Shown here piece after piece: positions 1-11,500 of a stretch of DNA of 64,000 nucleotides. The position numbers were made by a program, and so were the translations under genes. The stretch is from Tubulanus polymorphus (lineage: Eukaryota; Nemertea; Palaeonemertea; Tubulaniformes; Tubulanidae): positions 10,235,001-10,299,000 of the forward strand of contig NC_134025.1 in NCBI RefSeq assembly GCF_964204645.1, written 5' to 3'. Numbering within the stretch: the stretch's first letter is position 1; each line of letters opens with the position of its first letter. The notes below the pieces were generated by a model. It was not told where the DNA came from, searched no databases, and saw only the letters and a program-made list of their open reading frames with translations.

Positions 1-737
1 ATTTTTGCGGTTTAGTCCATGTCTGTCTATTTTTGTTCACCACAAAATATATATATATATACTTTTAGTAATAACGCATCTTCCACAAAGATCTTTTTCT
101 ATATCGCGCTCTCATCACATTGTTGCAAATTTGAGAAATTAATTTCATATAAGTGAAAATTAGAGAATCATTCGGTTTGAATGTTGCCAAAAAGCTGTCA
201 AAATCCATCAAATAACCGGTGAAATACAATAAAACATGCATCACGAATAGTTTTGAAAAAAAGCGAAAAAACGACCCAACAATGCAGGACGAAAGTACCA
301 AAACAACATGGCGACTAGCAACTTTAAAATGGCTTATTACAGTATATATTCATTACTAATCGGGTAGATTCACGCTGCGGTATCTTTCAGTATCAGTTCC
401 ATCTCAAAATTCCACGGAACCCATCTGCATTAATTATGATAATCGTATACTGGTATATACTTAGGAGATTATTATTGGACATATCGACTTAACATCTCTC
501 TTCTATCATCAATATTTACGAATATACGGTTTCCTTACTTTGGCAAAATGGTAATCTATATAGCATTATATTGCCTGCATGTTAGCCCTAATCATGAATC
601 TAACAGACTTCGAGTTATCGTTCTTCTGTAATATATTAGTCTTGACTCAAGAGTTAATCTTTCCCCGTGTAAACTTAACTGTAATCTATTTGTAATCTAT
701 CGGGTTCGTTTTCATATTTTTCCATCTAACCATCAAG
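1..737. other. Intronic sequence of the CRIM1-like gene, no exon recognised
   Basis: The stretch ends in a splice acceptor at 737 that opens the first visible VWC exon, so it is most simply an intron of the gene that continues leftward off the window. I see only a short AT run near 47-61 and no cysteine-rich open frame on the plus strand. The 78-codon minus-strand frame at 65-301 shows no recognisable protein feature. Confidence 0.5.
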
Positions 738-3700
738 ATCCGAAAGAACAAGGCAGTAACACTACAGAAATCATTCCGATTACCAGGCAGCCGTGTATAG
801 CAGCTGATGGCGAAGACATATTTGAAGACGGAGAGTCATGGTTTGACGGATGTCGACATTGTTTCTGTTACAATGGATTAGAAATGTGCGCTCTCATCCA
901 CTGTCCAGCGCTGCAGTGTGACCAACCGATTGTGAAACCACGAGACTGCTGCCCGTCTTGTCCAGGTAAGATCAACCTTCTCAATGCATCTACACCACAG
1001 TGCGGTGTATAAGTCGGTGATAAACTTTGTTAGTACACCGCACTATGGTGTATTCACGTTAATGGTTTTTATCTCTAATGAAAGATGGCAGCACCTGTCA
1101 AACACAGTGAAATATTAGTAACTAACAATACACTGTGCTGTGGTGTAGATGTGGTGTGGTATGCCTGTTATTTAATGCACGGGTGGATTTCAAAATTTTC
1201 AAATTATCCCCAGCACTTTTGGGTAAGCACTGAGAGGGTTAAGTCTTCTAACTACTGATTGGGTTTAAAAAGTGTAAGCCCTCATCAACAACGCATAATT
1301 TGCCCGTGAATACCCGTGAAATTCATCTGCTTTTTAATAACGAATTTGTATTGAAAATTCTATCTCGAATATTGAGAAAAATTGCAACATGTCAAGATTA
1401 TGCTTTGAATTTAGATTAAGTCTTATCTTTCAGCTGAAAAAGGACCTCTTCTCACTAGAAAAGAACAAATCTGTGTCTCCATCTCTGGAAATAAACACTA
1501 TACAGAGGGAGAAGCCTGGATGATGGATACATGTACGTATTGCGTCTGCCATCGCGGTAACACGATGTGTGATGTTGAGACATGCCCGCCAGTTCTATGT
1601 CAGAAGCCTGTTACCATCAAAGGGAAATGTTGTCTTTCTTGCACAGGTAAGCGTCGAATTGGATTTCTAGAAATTCATTAACCCAGTAACTGGGAAAAAG
1701 TTCAGGGCAGGACAAAGGGCTAGATCAGGTCACACTTTAATCGACAATAAGTCATTTCTCATTTACATGAATTTTTCAGAGGAAGATCCAAACTTGGGAG
1801 CATTCTTACCAATGCCTGGAACCCCATGTTACTCAAAAGTCCATCAGCTTCATGAACATGGTGAAATTTGGAAATCAAACCCATGCCAGAGTTGTACCTG
1901 TCGCCACGGTCAGATACACTGTTATACACAATCCTGTAAACAGTCGAACTGCAAAAATTCTGTCCTCAAAAAAGGCCAGTGTTGTCCTCATTGTATAGGT
2001 AAGTGGACAAATCAAACGACAGTGACCTACTTAAAACTACCGGTAGGTCCCACTTAAACTAAAATGTCTAGGGGCCAGTTTTATAGAATGGTATTACCTG
2101 TAACCCAGAGGCCAGTTGCACAGTCATGGCTTAAGTCCAAAAGTGGTCTTAGATCTTAAGACTGGTCTTCAGTTGTTAGATTGGCTACAGAACTAAGTTG
2201 GTTTTAGACTCCGGGGCTAATTCAATTGAAAAAGAATTGACCCCCGCGTTAATGGTAATACTAGTCTATAAAACCGGCACTTGGTGTATTGATATACTAA
2301 TCCTAGGTCTACAACTTCAAATGTACAAATTTTTGACAATCAATAGTAAAATCCTACTCACAAACTTTAGAACAGAGGATTGTAATGTATTATCAACAAA
2401 TCAATGATTTTTCATGTGTTAAGAAGAAGACTGGAATAGCTGCTTTGACGGGCGCGATGTATTCGGGGACGGTGAAGTTTGGATCGTCGATAAATGCACC
2501 GTTTGCCGATGCCACGCTAAACACGTCACATGCACGCACAAAGTTTGCACGCCGCCGAACTGCAAATTGTTGGTCGAGAAGCCGGGACACTGCTGTCCAG
2601 TCTGCACTGGTAACATTTTCGTTTCATACAATATAGCTTTAAACGTTAATAGAATGACAAAGGGGTTGTAAGTCAAGCAAACCAGAAAAGCACCGGGGCC
2701 GACTAGCTTTAAATCATAGAACTCAAATCAAAGTTCTATGCTTTAAATGCATCAGTGTGGCTGAAATCCTAACACAGATTAATGAATAAAGCCAGCCGCA
2801 CATAAGTGACAAGTATGCCACATAACACTGCAACTAATACGCTGCAGCATTTTATTGGCGACATTGATGCTGAAAATATTTCCAGCCCCTAGCACCAACT
2901 ACACACTGTAGCTACAATAGTGGAAGGTGCAAAGCTAGTTTGCGGGAAACAGTTTTCACCTTCAATATTGCTGATAAATTGCACGGCACCTGTTGCGGCG
3001 AACTTGTCACTAGTGCACTGCGGGCTTAATGCTTTACACAAGAAAAACTGCATTTCAAAGAAAGGAAGTCTAATAGATACCTATATTTACACAGGTGAAC
3101 ATTACAAAGTGAACGGAAACATCACAGGCATTGAAAAACATGGTTAGTAGAAACAACGCTCATTTCCAATCATACTACATAGCTACATTCCTTTGCACCC
3201 ATAAAATGCTCTTCTTTTCATAAACTTTGATCATAGAGGCGAATCTAGGAGATAGTTTATAGACCACGAAAATAGTCCCTTTGAATGAATATTTTTCTAT
3301 ACCATGTCCGCATTTTGCAGTTTGTTACTTTGGATAATAACCCAGCTACATAGTTTGTAGCATGCCCTTTCAAAACAAGTCCAGAAATGTGCCATCTACC
3401 ATCCAATTCAAGATTAATACCGTGTCATTAATCATAGCTAAAAAAAACCTATATCCGTAGAGAATCCTACAATAATAATGAAAAAAAAAGAATAATATAA
3501 AGTCTGAAAATGTTTCTTTCAGCTAATAGTTTATTCAAACGTTTTCGACTATATCCTAACGGTCACCTGCTTTCAGACTTTTTGGACTTATTTCTTTTCA
3601 TTATTATTGTGGGATTCTCTACATATTATTACTATTACCATCACAATTTTTTCAGGGGGAATATCTGATCAGCTTCATATTACGATGGTATCGATTCTCG

Positions 3701-4023
3701 TGTCGGTTATCATCATACTAATGGTGCTCATCGTCATACTAGTGACGAGACTCGCACGACGGGACAACTGCTTCGTCAAGCAAAATATCAAATTTTTGAA
3801 TCACAATCACTTGACGACGCAGAAAACTCACAACCACCAATCGCGGAGTTTACTCGGACGCCCGCCGAAATCGACGAATTTGCACTTACAAGGAACCGAT
3901 CCTATACTGAACGGTGATAAAGACGCTAATAATACGAACAGTTATTGCAAAATAAGCTTAGGCGATTTGGATGTGAAATATTCGAAAAATGACAAATCGA
4001 AAAGTAAGTTCGACGATGTGTAA
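738..4023 (+). CDS. CRIM1: CRIM1-like BMP-binding transmembrane protein, 3' part (5' end outside window)
   Basis: Exons: 738-965, 1434-1646, 1780-1998, 2424-2609, probably 3095-3142, and 3656-4023 (stop). All join in phase 1. The first four each encode one von Willebrand factor C domain, with the paired CxC and terminal CCPxC pattern (for example ESWFDGCRHCFC, then CCPSC). The last exon gives a strongly hydrophobic membrane segment (VSILVSVIIILMVLIVILV), a basic stop-transfer stretch, then a tail of about 90 residues. Tandem VWC domains, one C-terminal membrane segment and a short tail match CRIM1, which binds TGF-beta/BMP ligands at the cell surface. The IGFBP-like and antistasin regions expected upstream lie outside the window. 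Introns are short; the first holds a piggyBac-type MITE. Another VWC membrane protein is possible, but the domain order favours CRIM1. Confidence 0.82.
985..1243 (-). repeat. piggyBac-type MITE, copy 1 (CRIM1 intron)
   Basis: This is an inverted copy of the family seen at 37540-37834 and 39440-39736. It carries the near-palindromes around ACACCACAGTGCGGTGT, the shared internal stretch ending in ATGGCAGCACCTGTC, and a terminal GCACTGAGAGGGTTAA. It is diverged at the left end, so that boundary is approximate. Confidence 0.65.
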
Positions 4024-4386
4024 ATAAAAGGCGAAGATTGAGCTGAATTGATGGCGGTACTTTGATAAATTCAGATATTTGTACTAAAAAGAATGTAAAA
4101 ATGATATCTATAGCTAACCTTGCCAAGCTCCGGACATACATCAAAATATTTTTCTTTATCTCCAATGCTAAAAACCGTCTTGGCTGGTATTTTATCATAA
4201 AACACAATCATCAATCATCAAAGCCCCACACTAAGAATTGATTGTTCATCTTATGAATCTTTGACATTATGCATAGATAAGGCTAAAAAATGATGCCTCG
4301 TTTCTCTTAATCAGCCAAGTCATTTTGTAAACTGCAATATAATTGGCAATCAGTTCATTTCTATAGCTGTTGGGTCTGTAGTGGTT

Positions 4387-4480
4387 AGCTTGATCATGAT
4401 TTTGAAAAGAGTAATGTACAGGGCAGATAGGTGGCCGGGTCAACTTTTATGCTCAACAGAAAATAGAAACAAGGTATCAT
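4387..4480 (-). repeat. Truncated copy of the TACCTTGTTTCTC MITE family
   Basis: Reverse-orientation fragment sharing GATCATGAT, the GTAATGTACAGGG segment, GGCCGGGTCAACTT and the end AAACAAGGTATCAT with the fuller copies at 15789, 41083 and 57859. It is about half length. Confidence 0.55.
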
Positions 4481-4676
4481 GTTTTCAGCCTAAAAAATTG
4501 TTCAAGACATCATCAGATCTAATTGTAGTCTAACTGTCTGATAATGGCAGTTATTGTAGCCGAAATCTTGTTTGAGGTTTCAATGAATAATGTTTAGTGA
4601 TAATTCATATAATCATGATAACGTTTACGTATCATACATTCAACAAATTCTTATGTAAATAGAAAAACGTTTCTTC

Positions 4677-4682
4677 AATAAA
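4677..4682 (+). terminator. Candidate polyadenylation signal of the CRIM1-like gene
   Basis: AATAAA on the plus strand about 650 bases after the stop codon at 4023, in an otherwise non-coding 3' region. Confidence 0.5.
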
Positions 4683-4767
4683 AACACATTCATGTAAATG
4701 ATAACGTTTGCTTATTTTGCCATATTTCGAAACCGGATAAGCTTTGAATAGGATTGCATAACTTGCC

Positions 4768-7000
4768 CTACCTTCTTTCTGGAATCACGAGTTGCCAATG
4801 TTCCCTCACTCGTTGAAGCCATTTCTCCCAGTACTTCTGCAATTTCTTCTCCGAGATCAAGTGTGCATGCGCTGGAGACCCGTCAGCATACGCGATAACT
4901 AACAAGCACTCTTTTATCTGAGGGAATGAATATATAACAGAACTCTCATCATATACAGAACCTCACAGACTACATATTTTCATAGATGTGTCTCTGACAA
5001 GTCCCTCAGCTGAAGTTGAAGTGGGTAAAATCGACAAGGCAAATCCATATGAAATGGAATTACCCTCTAATTTTGAATTAGATTAAAATATATTTGATTT
5101 CACTTATATGGAACTGGGACTGAATGTACAATATTAATGTCGGTACTCATTTAGGAAGGATATGTGACTATTCAACCTTGGTCCCTGTATCCACTCTTGA
5201 TACATATATGCTACTTTGATAACGTATTTTCATGTAGCAAGAAGTTAAGAGGTGTTTACCTGAAGATTATAACGTGAATCGCTATTAACAGCCCCGGCAT
5301 AAGCAGCAAGCTGTAGAGGATTATCAAATGTTGATGACAAATATGGTTTCTGTTTAGTGGATGTTTTCCAGTCGATTAAACAAAGTTTATCTCTGTAACA
5401 AAAGATATTAGAATACACAAAATGAAAATCAGGGCCATAGCGTGAGCTGGATACACAATGCTGTACCGGGGCTTGCACATAAGGCTGTCTAGGTACATGA
5501 AGAAAAAACATTTTGTTCACCCACAGCTCAGCATATATGACAAGTACATTAAAAAGAGCATACATCGAAAATAAGAAAACTAGTGTCGCAGGCTACATAG
5601 AGATTGGTTTTTAAGTTTAACACAGGAGACAAAAGCCAACTTAACATGATCTAAGAACAATGATTAAGAGGTGACAGTGAAATTACATGCATCCACTGGG
5701 GTTCGGACCCTCGCCTCGTACATGGTAAGCAAGCATGCTAACCAGTAAATCAATAGAACTAATCCACTTGGCCAGTTAGCTTTTCCTATATGGATAACAT
5801 AGGGACACTGTTGGAATTAAGAAACGACTGTACAACAGAGCCCAGGTAAAATTTTCGAACATATCGAAAATTCCAAAACCTCTGCTGACCTACTGCCAAG
5901 TAAGTACCCTTCACCCTACAAAACTGGACTTAATTAACTTATCAGTCCCCTATGGATTTGTATGTGCATTCTTTAAGTTTTCTAAACAATTATAGATCAA
6001 TACATATAGCTTACATACAAATGCACTTACTTGTAGTAGGCAATGCAATCAAAATATCCTGCATAGTGTAAGGTAGGATGGATGACGTATCCTTCTAAAT
6101 GCTTCACACTACGAGCTTCCATAAATACATGTTGCAAACTATTCCAATACGGAGACAGTTCTTCAGAAATATCTAGCTCTGCTTCCCGTTGGCCACTGAA
6201 TAATGCTTGAATGGCTGAATGCAAATTCTTTCCACGTGCGAGAGTTTCTGAAATTATCAAGCGATCGATGATTTTTTGGAGAAACATTGAAGCATGGACA
6301 CTTTTGTCTTGTCCTGTCTATTGAATGAAAAATCGAGAATTTATATTACCACATGTAGATATTTACCCATTTGCATTTTGTTAAAGCCGTCCAATCCTAA
6401 AATACTTATTTGATTCATTTTCCATCTCTCTAACGCCGCCCTAGCTTCTGGAGGCATCGTTATATCGAGGATTTTAGAAACACTCGGACGTCTATAAACC
6501 AAATAGTGATCCTCTGAACTGTCAGATGGCAAGTAAAAAGCCTGAGTTCCGGGTGCTAATGGTACACTCTCAATCGTTTTCAAAAAGTCCAAATTCAATT
6601 TGCACATAAAATCTCTATTTGGAGACACTGGCGATGCATTAATATTGTTATCCTTAATCCCTAAAAGCAAATGACTTAAATCATTCTGTTCATGATTCAG
6701 TTGTTTCTTACTGTTCTGAGTTGATTCTGTCGATTTAGAATTGATCTTAACGCCTTTCGATTTAGCTTTAGATGCGTTGTATGTAGATACCCTGCCGAGA
6801 AGTTTTCCATGAAGACGAAGAGATTCCGTGTTCCATGCCTTGATCTGGTGTATTTCAGCTGGCTGTTTGTGGATTTTCTTATTCGATTTTGATGAAACAT
6901 TTCGCTGAAATAAGCTAGTCACCATACGTTTAATGTTTATTCCACTTCTTCCGGCTGTGAGACAATTTGTTCTTCTACTGATTATTTCGGGAATCATCAT
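4768..7000 (-). CDS. MGME1: Mitochondrial genome maintenance exonuclease 1
   Basis: Exons on the minus strand: 7000-6367, 6247-6031, 5392-5260, 4917-4768, giving 377 residues (human MGME1 is 344). MGME1 is a RecB-family PD-(D/E)XK single-strand DNA exonuclease that trims flaps and 7S DNA ends in the mitochondrial matrix. The nuclease core is intact: GYFDC places the first catalytic Asp at about 278, LIDWKTS gives Asp291 and Lys293, and the TFDNPLQ helix motif follows. The last exon encodes the family-typical AYADGSPAHAH and the KYWEKWL helix. The first ~150 residues are basic, Ser-rich and poorly conserved, consistent with a mitochondrial targeting leader. Two adjacent Met codons (7000, 6997) could start translation; the first is used here. 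It is convergent with the CRIM1-like gene and divergent from SNX6. Confidence 0.93.
5685..5770 (-). repeat. tRNA-like SINE head (MGME1 intron 2)
   Basis: On the minus strand an A-box-like TGGTTAGCATGCT is followed about 30 bases later by a B-box-like GGGTCCGAACCCC. These are the internal RNA polymerase III promoter elements of tRNA-derived SINEs. The 5' part does not form a tRNA acceptor stem, so a functional tRNA gene is unlikely. Confidence 0.4.
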
Positions 7001-7249
7001 TATTCTTGAATGAGAAAAATAAAAAATTTATGCAAGAGAATTCATTCGAAGATTCCATCTCAGTGGCAGTATGACATAGGGATAGTAGGGTAGTCTATTA
7101 ACTAGAGCCTGAAAGCTAGATAGCCAACAAGCAGATTCTACCGTATAGTAGTTCTTCTTCATTTCTAAAAGGTATGCCTATGGGTAAGTTCAAGTAGGTA
7201 TCAGACTTAGCCTAGTAGGTATGTAGCGACGGTGAAAGGAAAAAATTGC

Positions 7250-7372
7250 CTTTTTTCCGTGGCCATTTTTTCCTTGGCCATTATCCTAGGCAAATACCTT
7301 GGCCATTCTTTCCTTGGCCATTTTTTCCTGGCCATTTTTTCCTGGCCATTTTTTCCTTGGCCATTTTTTCCT
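7250..7372. repeat. Short tandem repeat, unit about TTGGCCATTTTTTCC
   Basis: Seven or so imperfect units of 15-18 bases, built on GGCCATTTTTTCC, follow one another, with one diverged unit near 7285-7300. It lies about 250 bases upstream of the MGME1 start codon. Confidence 0.85.
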
Positions 7373-7529
7373 ACATTATGTATCTATAGTCACCAAACTC
7401 CAGACGGTATTTATCAAAACTATAGACTAGTATGATTTCAAGCATCAAAGCATAATACTAAGAAATCAACCAAAATGCTATATTTCATATCAGCAAATTT
7501 AACAATGATATACTTACTGGGAATTGAAT

Positions 7530-7992
7530 GTAATTAGTACCGGGTAAATAGATTTTATCTCTAATGAAAGATGGCAGCTCCTACCTACAGTTGGGTCTAG
7601 TAACTAACAATACACCAAAGGGCGGTGTAGATACATTGTGGGGTATGCTCTGTTGGTATTTTAGATATATTTGATTTTGTTTAAAAAAGTCTATTAGAGT
7701 TTAATAGGTTTCCACTTGTAATTTTGCTAATTTATTTTTCAATTGAAAGTTGTGATCGAAATACATTTGTGAGAATGTTTTATCTTTGTCTGTGGTCTTT
7801 CATTAGAAAATCAATAGTTCAAACTTTGGCATGCGTCTAATCAAAGGAAGGGTGGGGGGTAAAACCAATTAGACAGTTATTCTAATTGACAGAACTATTG
7901 AAATTTTGAGATGCTCCCTTATTCAACACACCCACCCGGGTGGGGTTCTTTAAACATTTTCAAGTTATCTCCAGCACTAGCCTACCTACTAA
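7530..7992. repeat. Composite repeat: piggyBac-type MITE fragment interrupted by a second repeat
   Basis: 7550-7670 shares the TCTCTAATGAAAGATGGCAGC segment and flanks with the piggyBac-type MITE family, and 7955-7980 looks like the resumed end (TCAAGTTATCTCCAGCACT). Between them, 7783-7920 matches the two flanks of the fold-back element at 18558-19200, including GTCTAATCAAAGG and the ATTGAAATTTTGAGATGC end. Confidence 0.55.
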
Positions 7993-8479
7993 TTATGACA
8001 AGTAAGGCCCCGGCAGAGGGTGATAATTAGGTAGTCGATTTCCTAGCCGTCGTTCCAGGAACCGTAACAACGACTGGACAAATAATTAGGCAGCACTACT
8101 GAAAAAGTTTAAAGGATAGCATGGATAGTAGATTCGCACATTTGTACAACGATCAGACAAACATACGTTCAAAATTCTAACAACCAATATATAATTATCT
8201 CAATGACATACTGACCTAACACCAAACTCCATGATTAAGGAAAACAAAAAATAAATTCAGCGCGGCGATTTTCACTTCCGGGTTCTACATGGGCGGCGCC
8301 ATTTTGCAATTTAATCTCCTGTGACGGTCAGTCTAAAATGCATAGATTTCAAGTTTTGATACTAATTCCACATCCCTAAATTGAATAATTCTTTTGAAAT
8401 CACTAATTTAGGTGTCCAGGTCTGATAACGCTTACGTAAAGTGTTGAAATTAAGCTTATAGTTCCTTTGCAAGAATAGG

Positions 8480-8487
8480 TCACATGA
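8480..8487 (+). promoter_or_regulatory. M-box / MiT-TFE-type site TCACATGA upstream of SNX6
   Basis: TCACATGA lies 17 bases before the SNX6 start codon. This is the M-box bound by MITF/TFEB-type bHLH factors. Its proximity to the start codon suggests a site in or near the 5' UTR, so a promoter role is inference. Confidence 0.3.
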
Positions 8488-8503
8488 TCAACTGGCAGCA
8501 GCC

Positions 8504-11500
8504 ATGATGGTGGGTGTACAAACTTTTCCTGTTTCTGTCAAAATATTTTTCGATTTTCATCAGTTTCGTGCCTCATAGATTTATACATTCTTTACTGTAG
8601 GACGGAGTAGAAAGCCCAGATCTGATGGCAGATGATCACAATGAAAAGGTAGGCATATGCAAGTTAATAAAACGAAACTTAAAGACTAGAGTGTTCAAAT
8701 CTTGTTCACCAATCCACAGCACAGCCACAAGTCGAGTTGTTTTGCCAGAGAGGACAGAGGTTTGTACTGTGGTCAGGACAGGGTAGGACAAACTTGTTTT
8801 ACTGAGTTAAGGGTCTGATCTGTACGACTGCGATATCTATTCTATTCGGTCTAACTGCAGTTTAGGTCACCTTTCCACTGTGTGGCGCTAGTGTCAGAAT
8901 AGTGTTATGGTTAGGTTAGGACAGGTTAGGTACATAACCAATAGGGACACCTAAACTGCAGTTGCTCCAAGAATAGTGTTATGGTAAGGTAAGGTACATA
9001 ACCATTAGGGACACCTAAACTGCAGTCATACCCTGGCGTAATATCGCATTACATGCTCTAATATTCATTCAATCCGAGTAATATGCCGATTACTATTAGC
9101 CTATCAGTTGAGCATCTAGCTGTTTTCCTATTGTTGGCGAATCCATACTATCGTTAGTATTCCGACTTCATGCCTATCCGTACCCGCCAACATTGAGGCT
9201 AGTTTTACTCCAGTTGGTCATGGAAAGCTTCTTTGATTTTATAGATTTGAATCGAAAAAATGACATGTTTATATCTGTGAATGTGCATGTGCTAGAACGT
9301 TTAAAAGTGACATTTGTTTTTGGCTTAACGTCGCTTGGATCTTGGTTTCCCGGGACTAACCCTATTGGATTATTCATTTAACCTCACGACGGGACGGCCT
9401 TTGAAGTGTTGCCCGCACACTATAAGCAGCCAACAGGACTTGAACCCACTCTTGTCACCCAGCACTGATAGTGGATGCACTGAGCTACTGAGGTCACTGA
9501 CATTTGTGCCAATTCCCTTGTAGCCTATCTGACTTAAACTGATTTCATATTTCGAACTGCAATGATGTAATAATATGCTCTCTTGAAGTCGGTCGAACAA
9601 TCTGCTTTCTCTCCTAGACACGTTCAGAAACAGTGGATCTCACGCAAGATTCATCGTTGATGGTCGACATCTCCGATGCTCTGAGTGAACGTGATAAAGT
9701 GAAATTTACCGTACACACGAAGGTAAGCGAATTCTTCATCCTCGATAGTGTATTGCATTACTATTTCAACACTTGACTAATTAGTACCGTAAGAGATGCT
9801 GGAGATAGTTAGAAAATTTAACGAAATTCCTCCACAGTGTGACAGTGTTGAATAACGGGCATACCACTATAGTGCAGTGTATTGTTAGTTACTTATTAGT
9901 TAGTTAGTTAGTCACTTCGATACAATGCGGTGTACTTGTGTAGTCCATCACCAATTTATATACCGCAGTACAGTGTAGACGCACTGAAAGGGGTAACTTC
10001 TAATTCCAATTACCGATAACCGAGTATTGTACTGATTCATACTGCCCCCAGTTACCTGGTTATTCTTCGCAAGGTATGTTTTCCATGCATGTCTGTCTCT
10101 GAGCCTTTGCTCGGCAGCATCGGAATTCTTCCGGAACCCCACCTCCTTGCCACTTAAAATCACACATTGGAAGAATACTGTTATATGCTTTTTGTGATCG
10201 TTCAAATGTTTTCGAATGTTGTGCACTTGTTTTTAGACGACTTTGGCGAAATTCCGCGAGCCCGATTTCTCGGTGGTGCGCCAACATGAAGAGTTTACGT
10301 GGTTGCATGATCGTTATGAAGAAAACGAAGACTACGCCGGTATCATAGTGAGTTTAATGAAATTTACGCGAACTAACTCGAGACTACTTCACGTTGGACA
10401 ATAACGAGGACAACAATTCAGACTTAATAGATTTATGCTTGAACTTTTTCATAAAACTGGACCCTGGTCCGAGTTCCTCATGTCATTCAGTTAAAGTTGG
10501 CTCTAAAATTGGTGGTTTTCCTCCAATGTTTGAACCCACTAGAGTCAAGTAGAGCCACTGGATCCTGATAATCTAACGTTGATGATTAGAAATTTTTATT
10601 TTCAGTGATTCATTGTTTTTACCTATCTGTGCTAGCTCAATTCACAGCGTAGTTAACGTTATTTCGACATTTCAGATTCCGCCAGCCCCTCCCCGTCCAG
10701 ATTTCGATGCATCTCGGGAGAAGCTACAGAAGTTAGGCGAAGGAGAAGGAACCATGACAAAAGAGGAATTTACAAAGATGAAACAGGAATTAGAGGCGTA
10801 AGTTTGATACGATAATGATATCATTCGTTCTTGAAAATCGGATCCTGGTTTTTCATTTCCATGAATATTTATTTCCTTGAAATCCCAGTGTAAAGGAAAA
10901 TTGCTTACAAGCCCCCTGAATTAACGGTTTACTTAGTACAGTACTGATTTAGGAGTCTAGTGTAATAGGGATATGAAATTAGTGCAAGAGCTTCCTCGAG
11001 ATTTTAAATTACTTGAACTCCTTTGACCTTATATCCAGGAATGATTGATATGTAAGGACCCTGATTTACTTCTGCTTCCTATCGTGAATGTTGTATATTA
11101 AACGTTGATGGTACTTGACGAAGGGTCTTTAAATCTTGGTAGATTATGAGGCCCTGAATATGAATATTAGTGGATATTTAGTTTAAACATTCGCTTCACT
11201 CATTATTGCGCTCTTTCTTTCTACAGTGAATATTTGGCCACTTTCAAGAAGACTGTCGCCATGCATGAAGTTTTCCTACAACGTTTAGCCGCTCATCCAG
11301 TGCTCAGGAATGACATGAATTTCAAAGTATTTTTGGAATACGATCAAGAAGTATGTACTGTTTTCCCTAATGTAGATTAAACAGTAGATATATAGGGTTA
11401 TTGGGGCCAGGGCTAAATACGATGATTTTAGTTTAGGGGGTAACACATTTGTGAAAAATCGTAAATATATGAAATAGTTTTTAATCGCTGATAATCCATA

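Larger units (their letters stand above)
4024..4767. other. Convergent 3' region between CRIM1-like and MGME1
   Basis: Tail-to-tail spacer holding the CRIM1-like 3' UTR. A polyadenylation signal AATAAA lies at 4677-4682, and a half-length MITE copy at 4387-4480. No clear minus-strand polyadenylation signal for MGME1 was seen. No coding frame is supported. Confidence 0.5.
7001..8503. other. Divergent intergenic region between MGME1 and SNX6
   Basis: Head-to-head spacer of about 1.5 kb. It contains a tandem repeat (7250-7372), an interrupted MITE fragment (7530-7992), and near SNX6 a GC-richer patch at 8275-8310 with GCGCCATTTTG, the reverse complement of a YY1-type motif. This last patch is a plausible SNX6 promoter or 5' UTR. 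No coding exon was recognised. Confidence 0.5.

Noticed and set aside
2393-2676. Overlapping short frames on both strands
   Set aside because: The fourth VWC exon (2424-2609) explains this interval in a different frame with matching splice phases.
5690-5770. Functional tRNA gene
   Set aside because: Internal promoter boxes are present but the acceptor and D-arm stems cannot be formed from the flanks.
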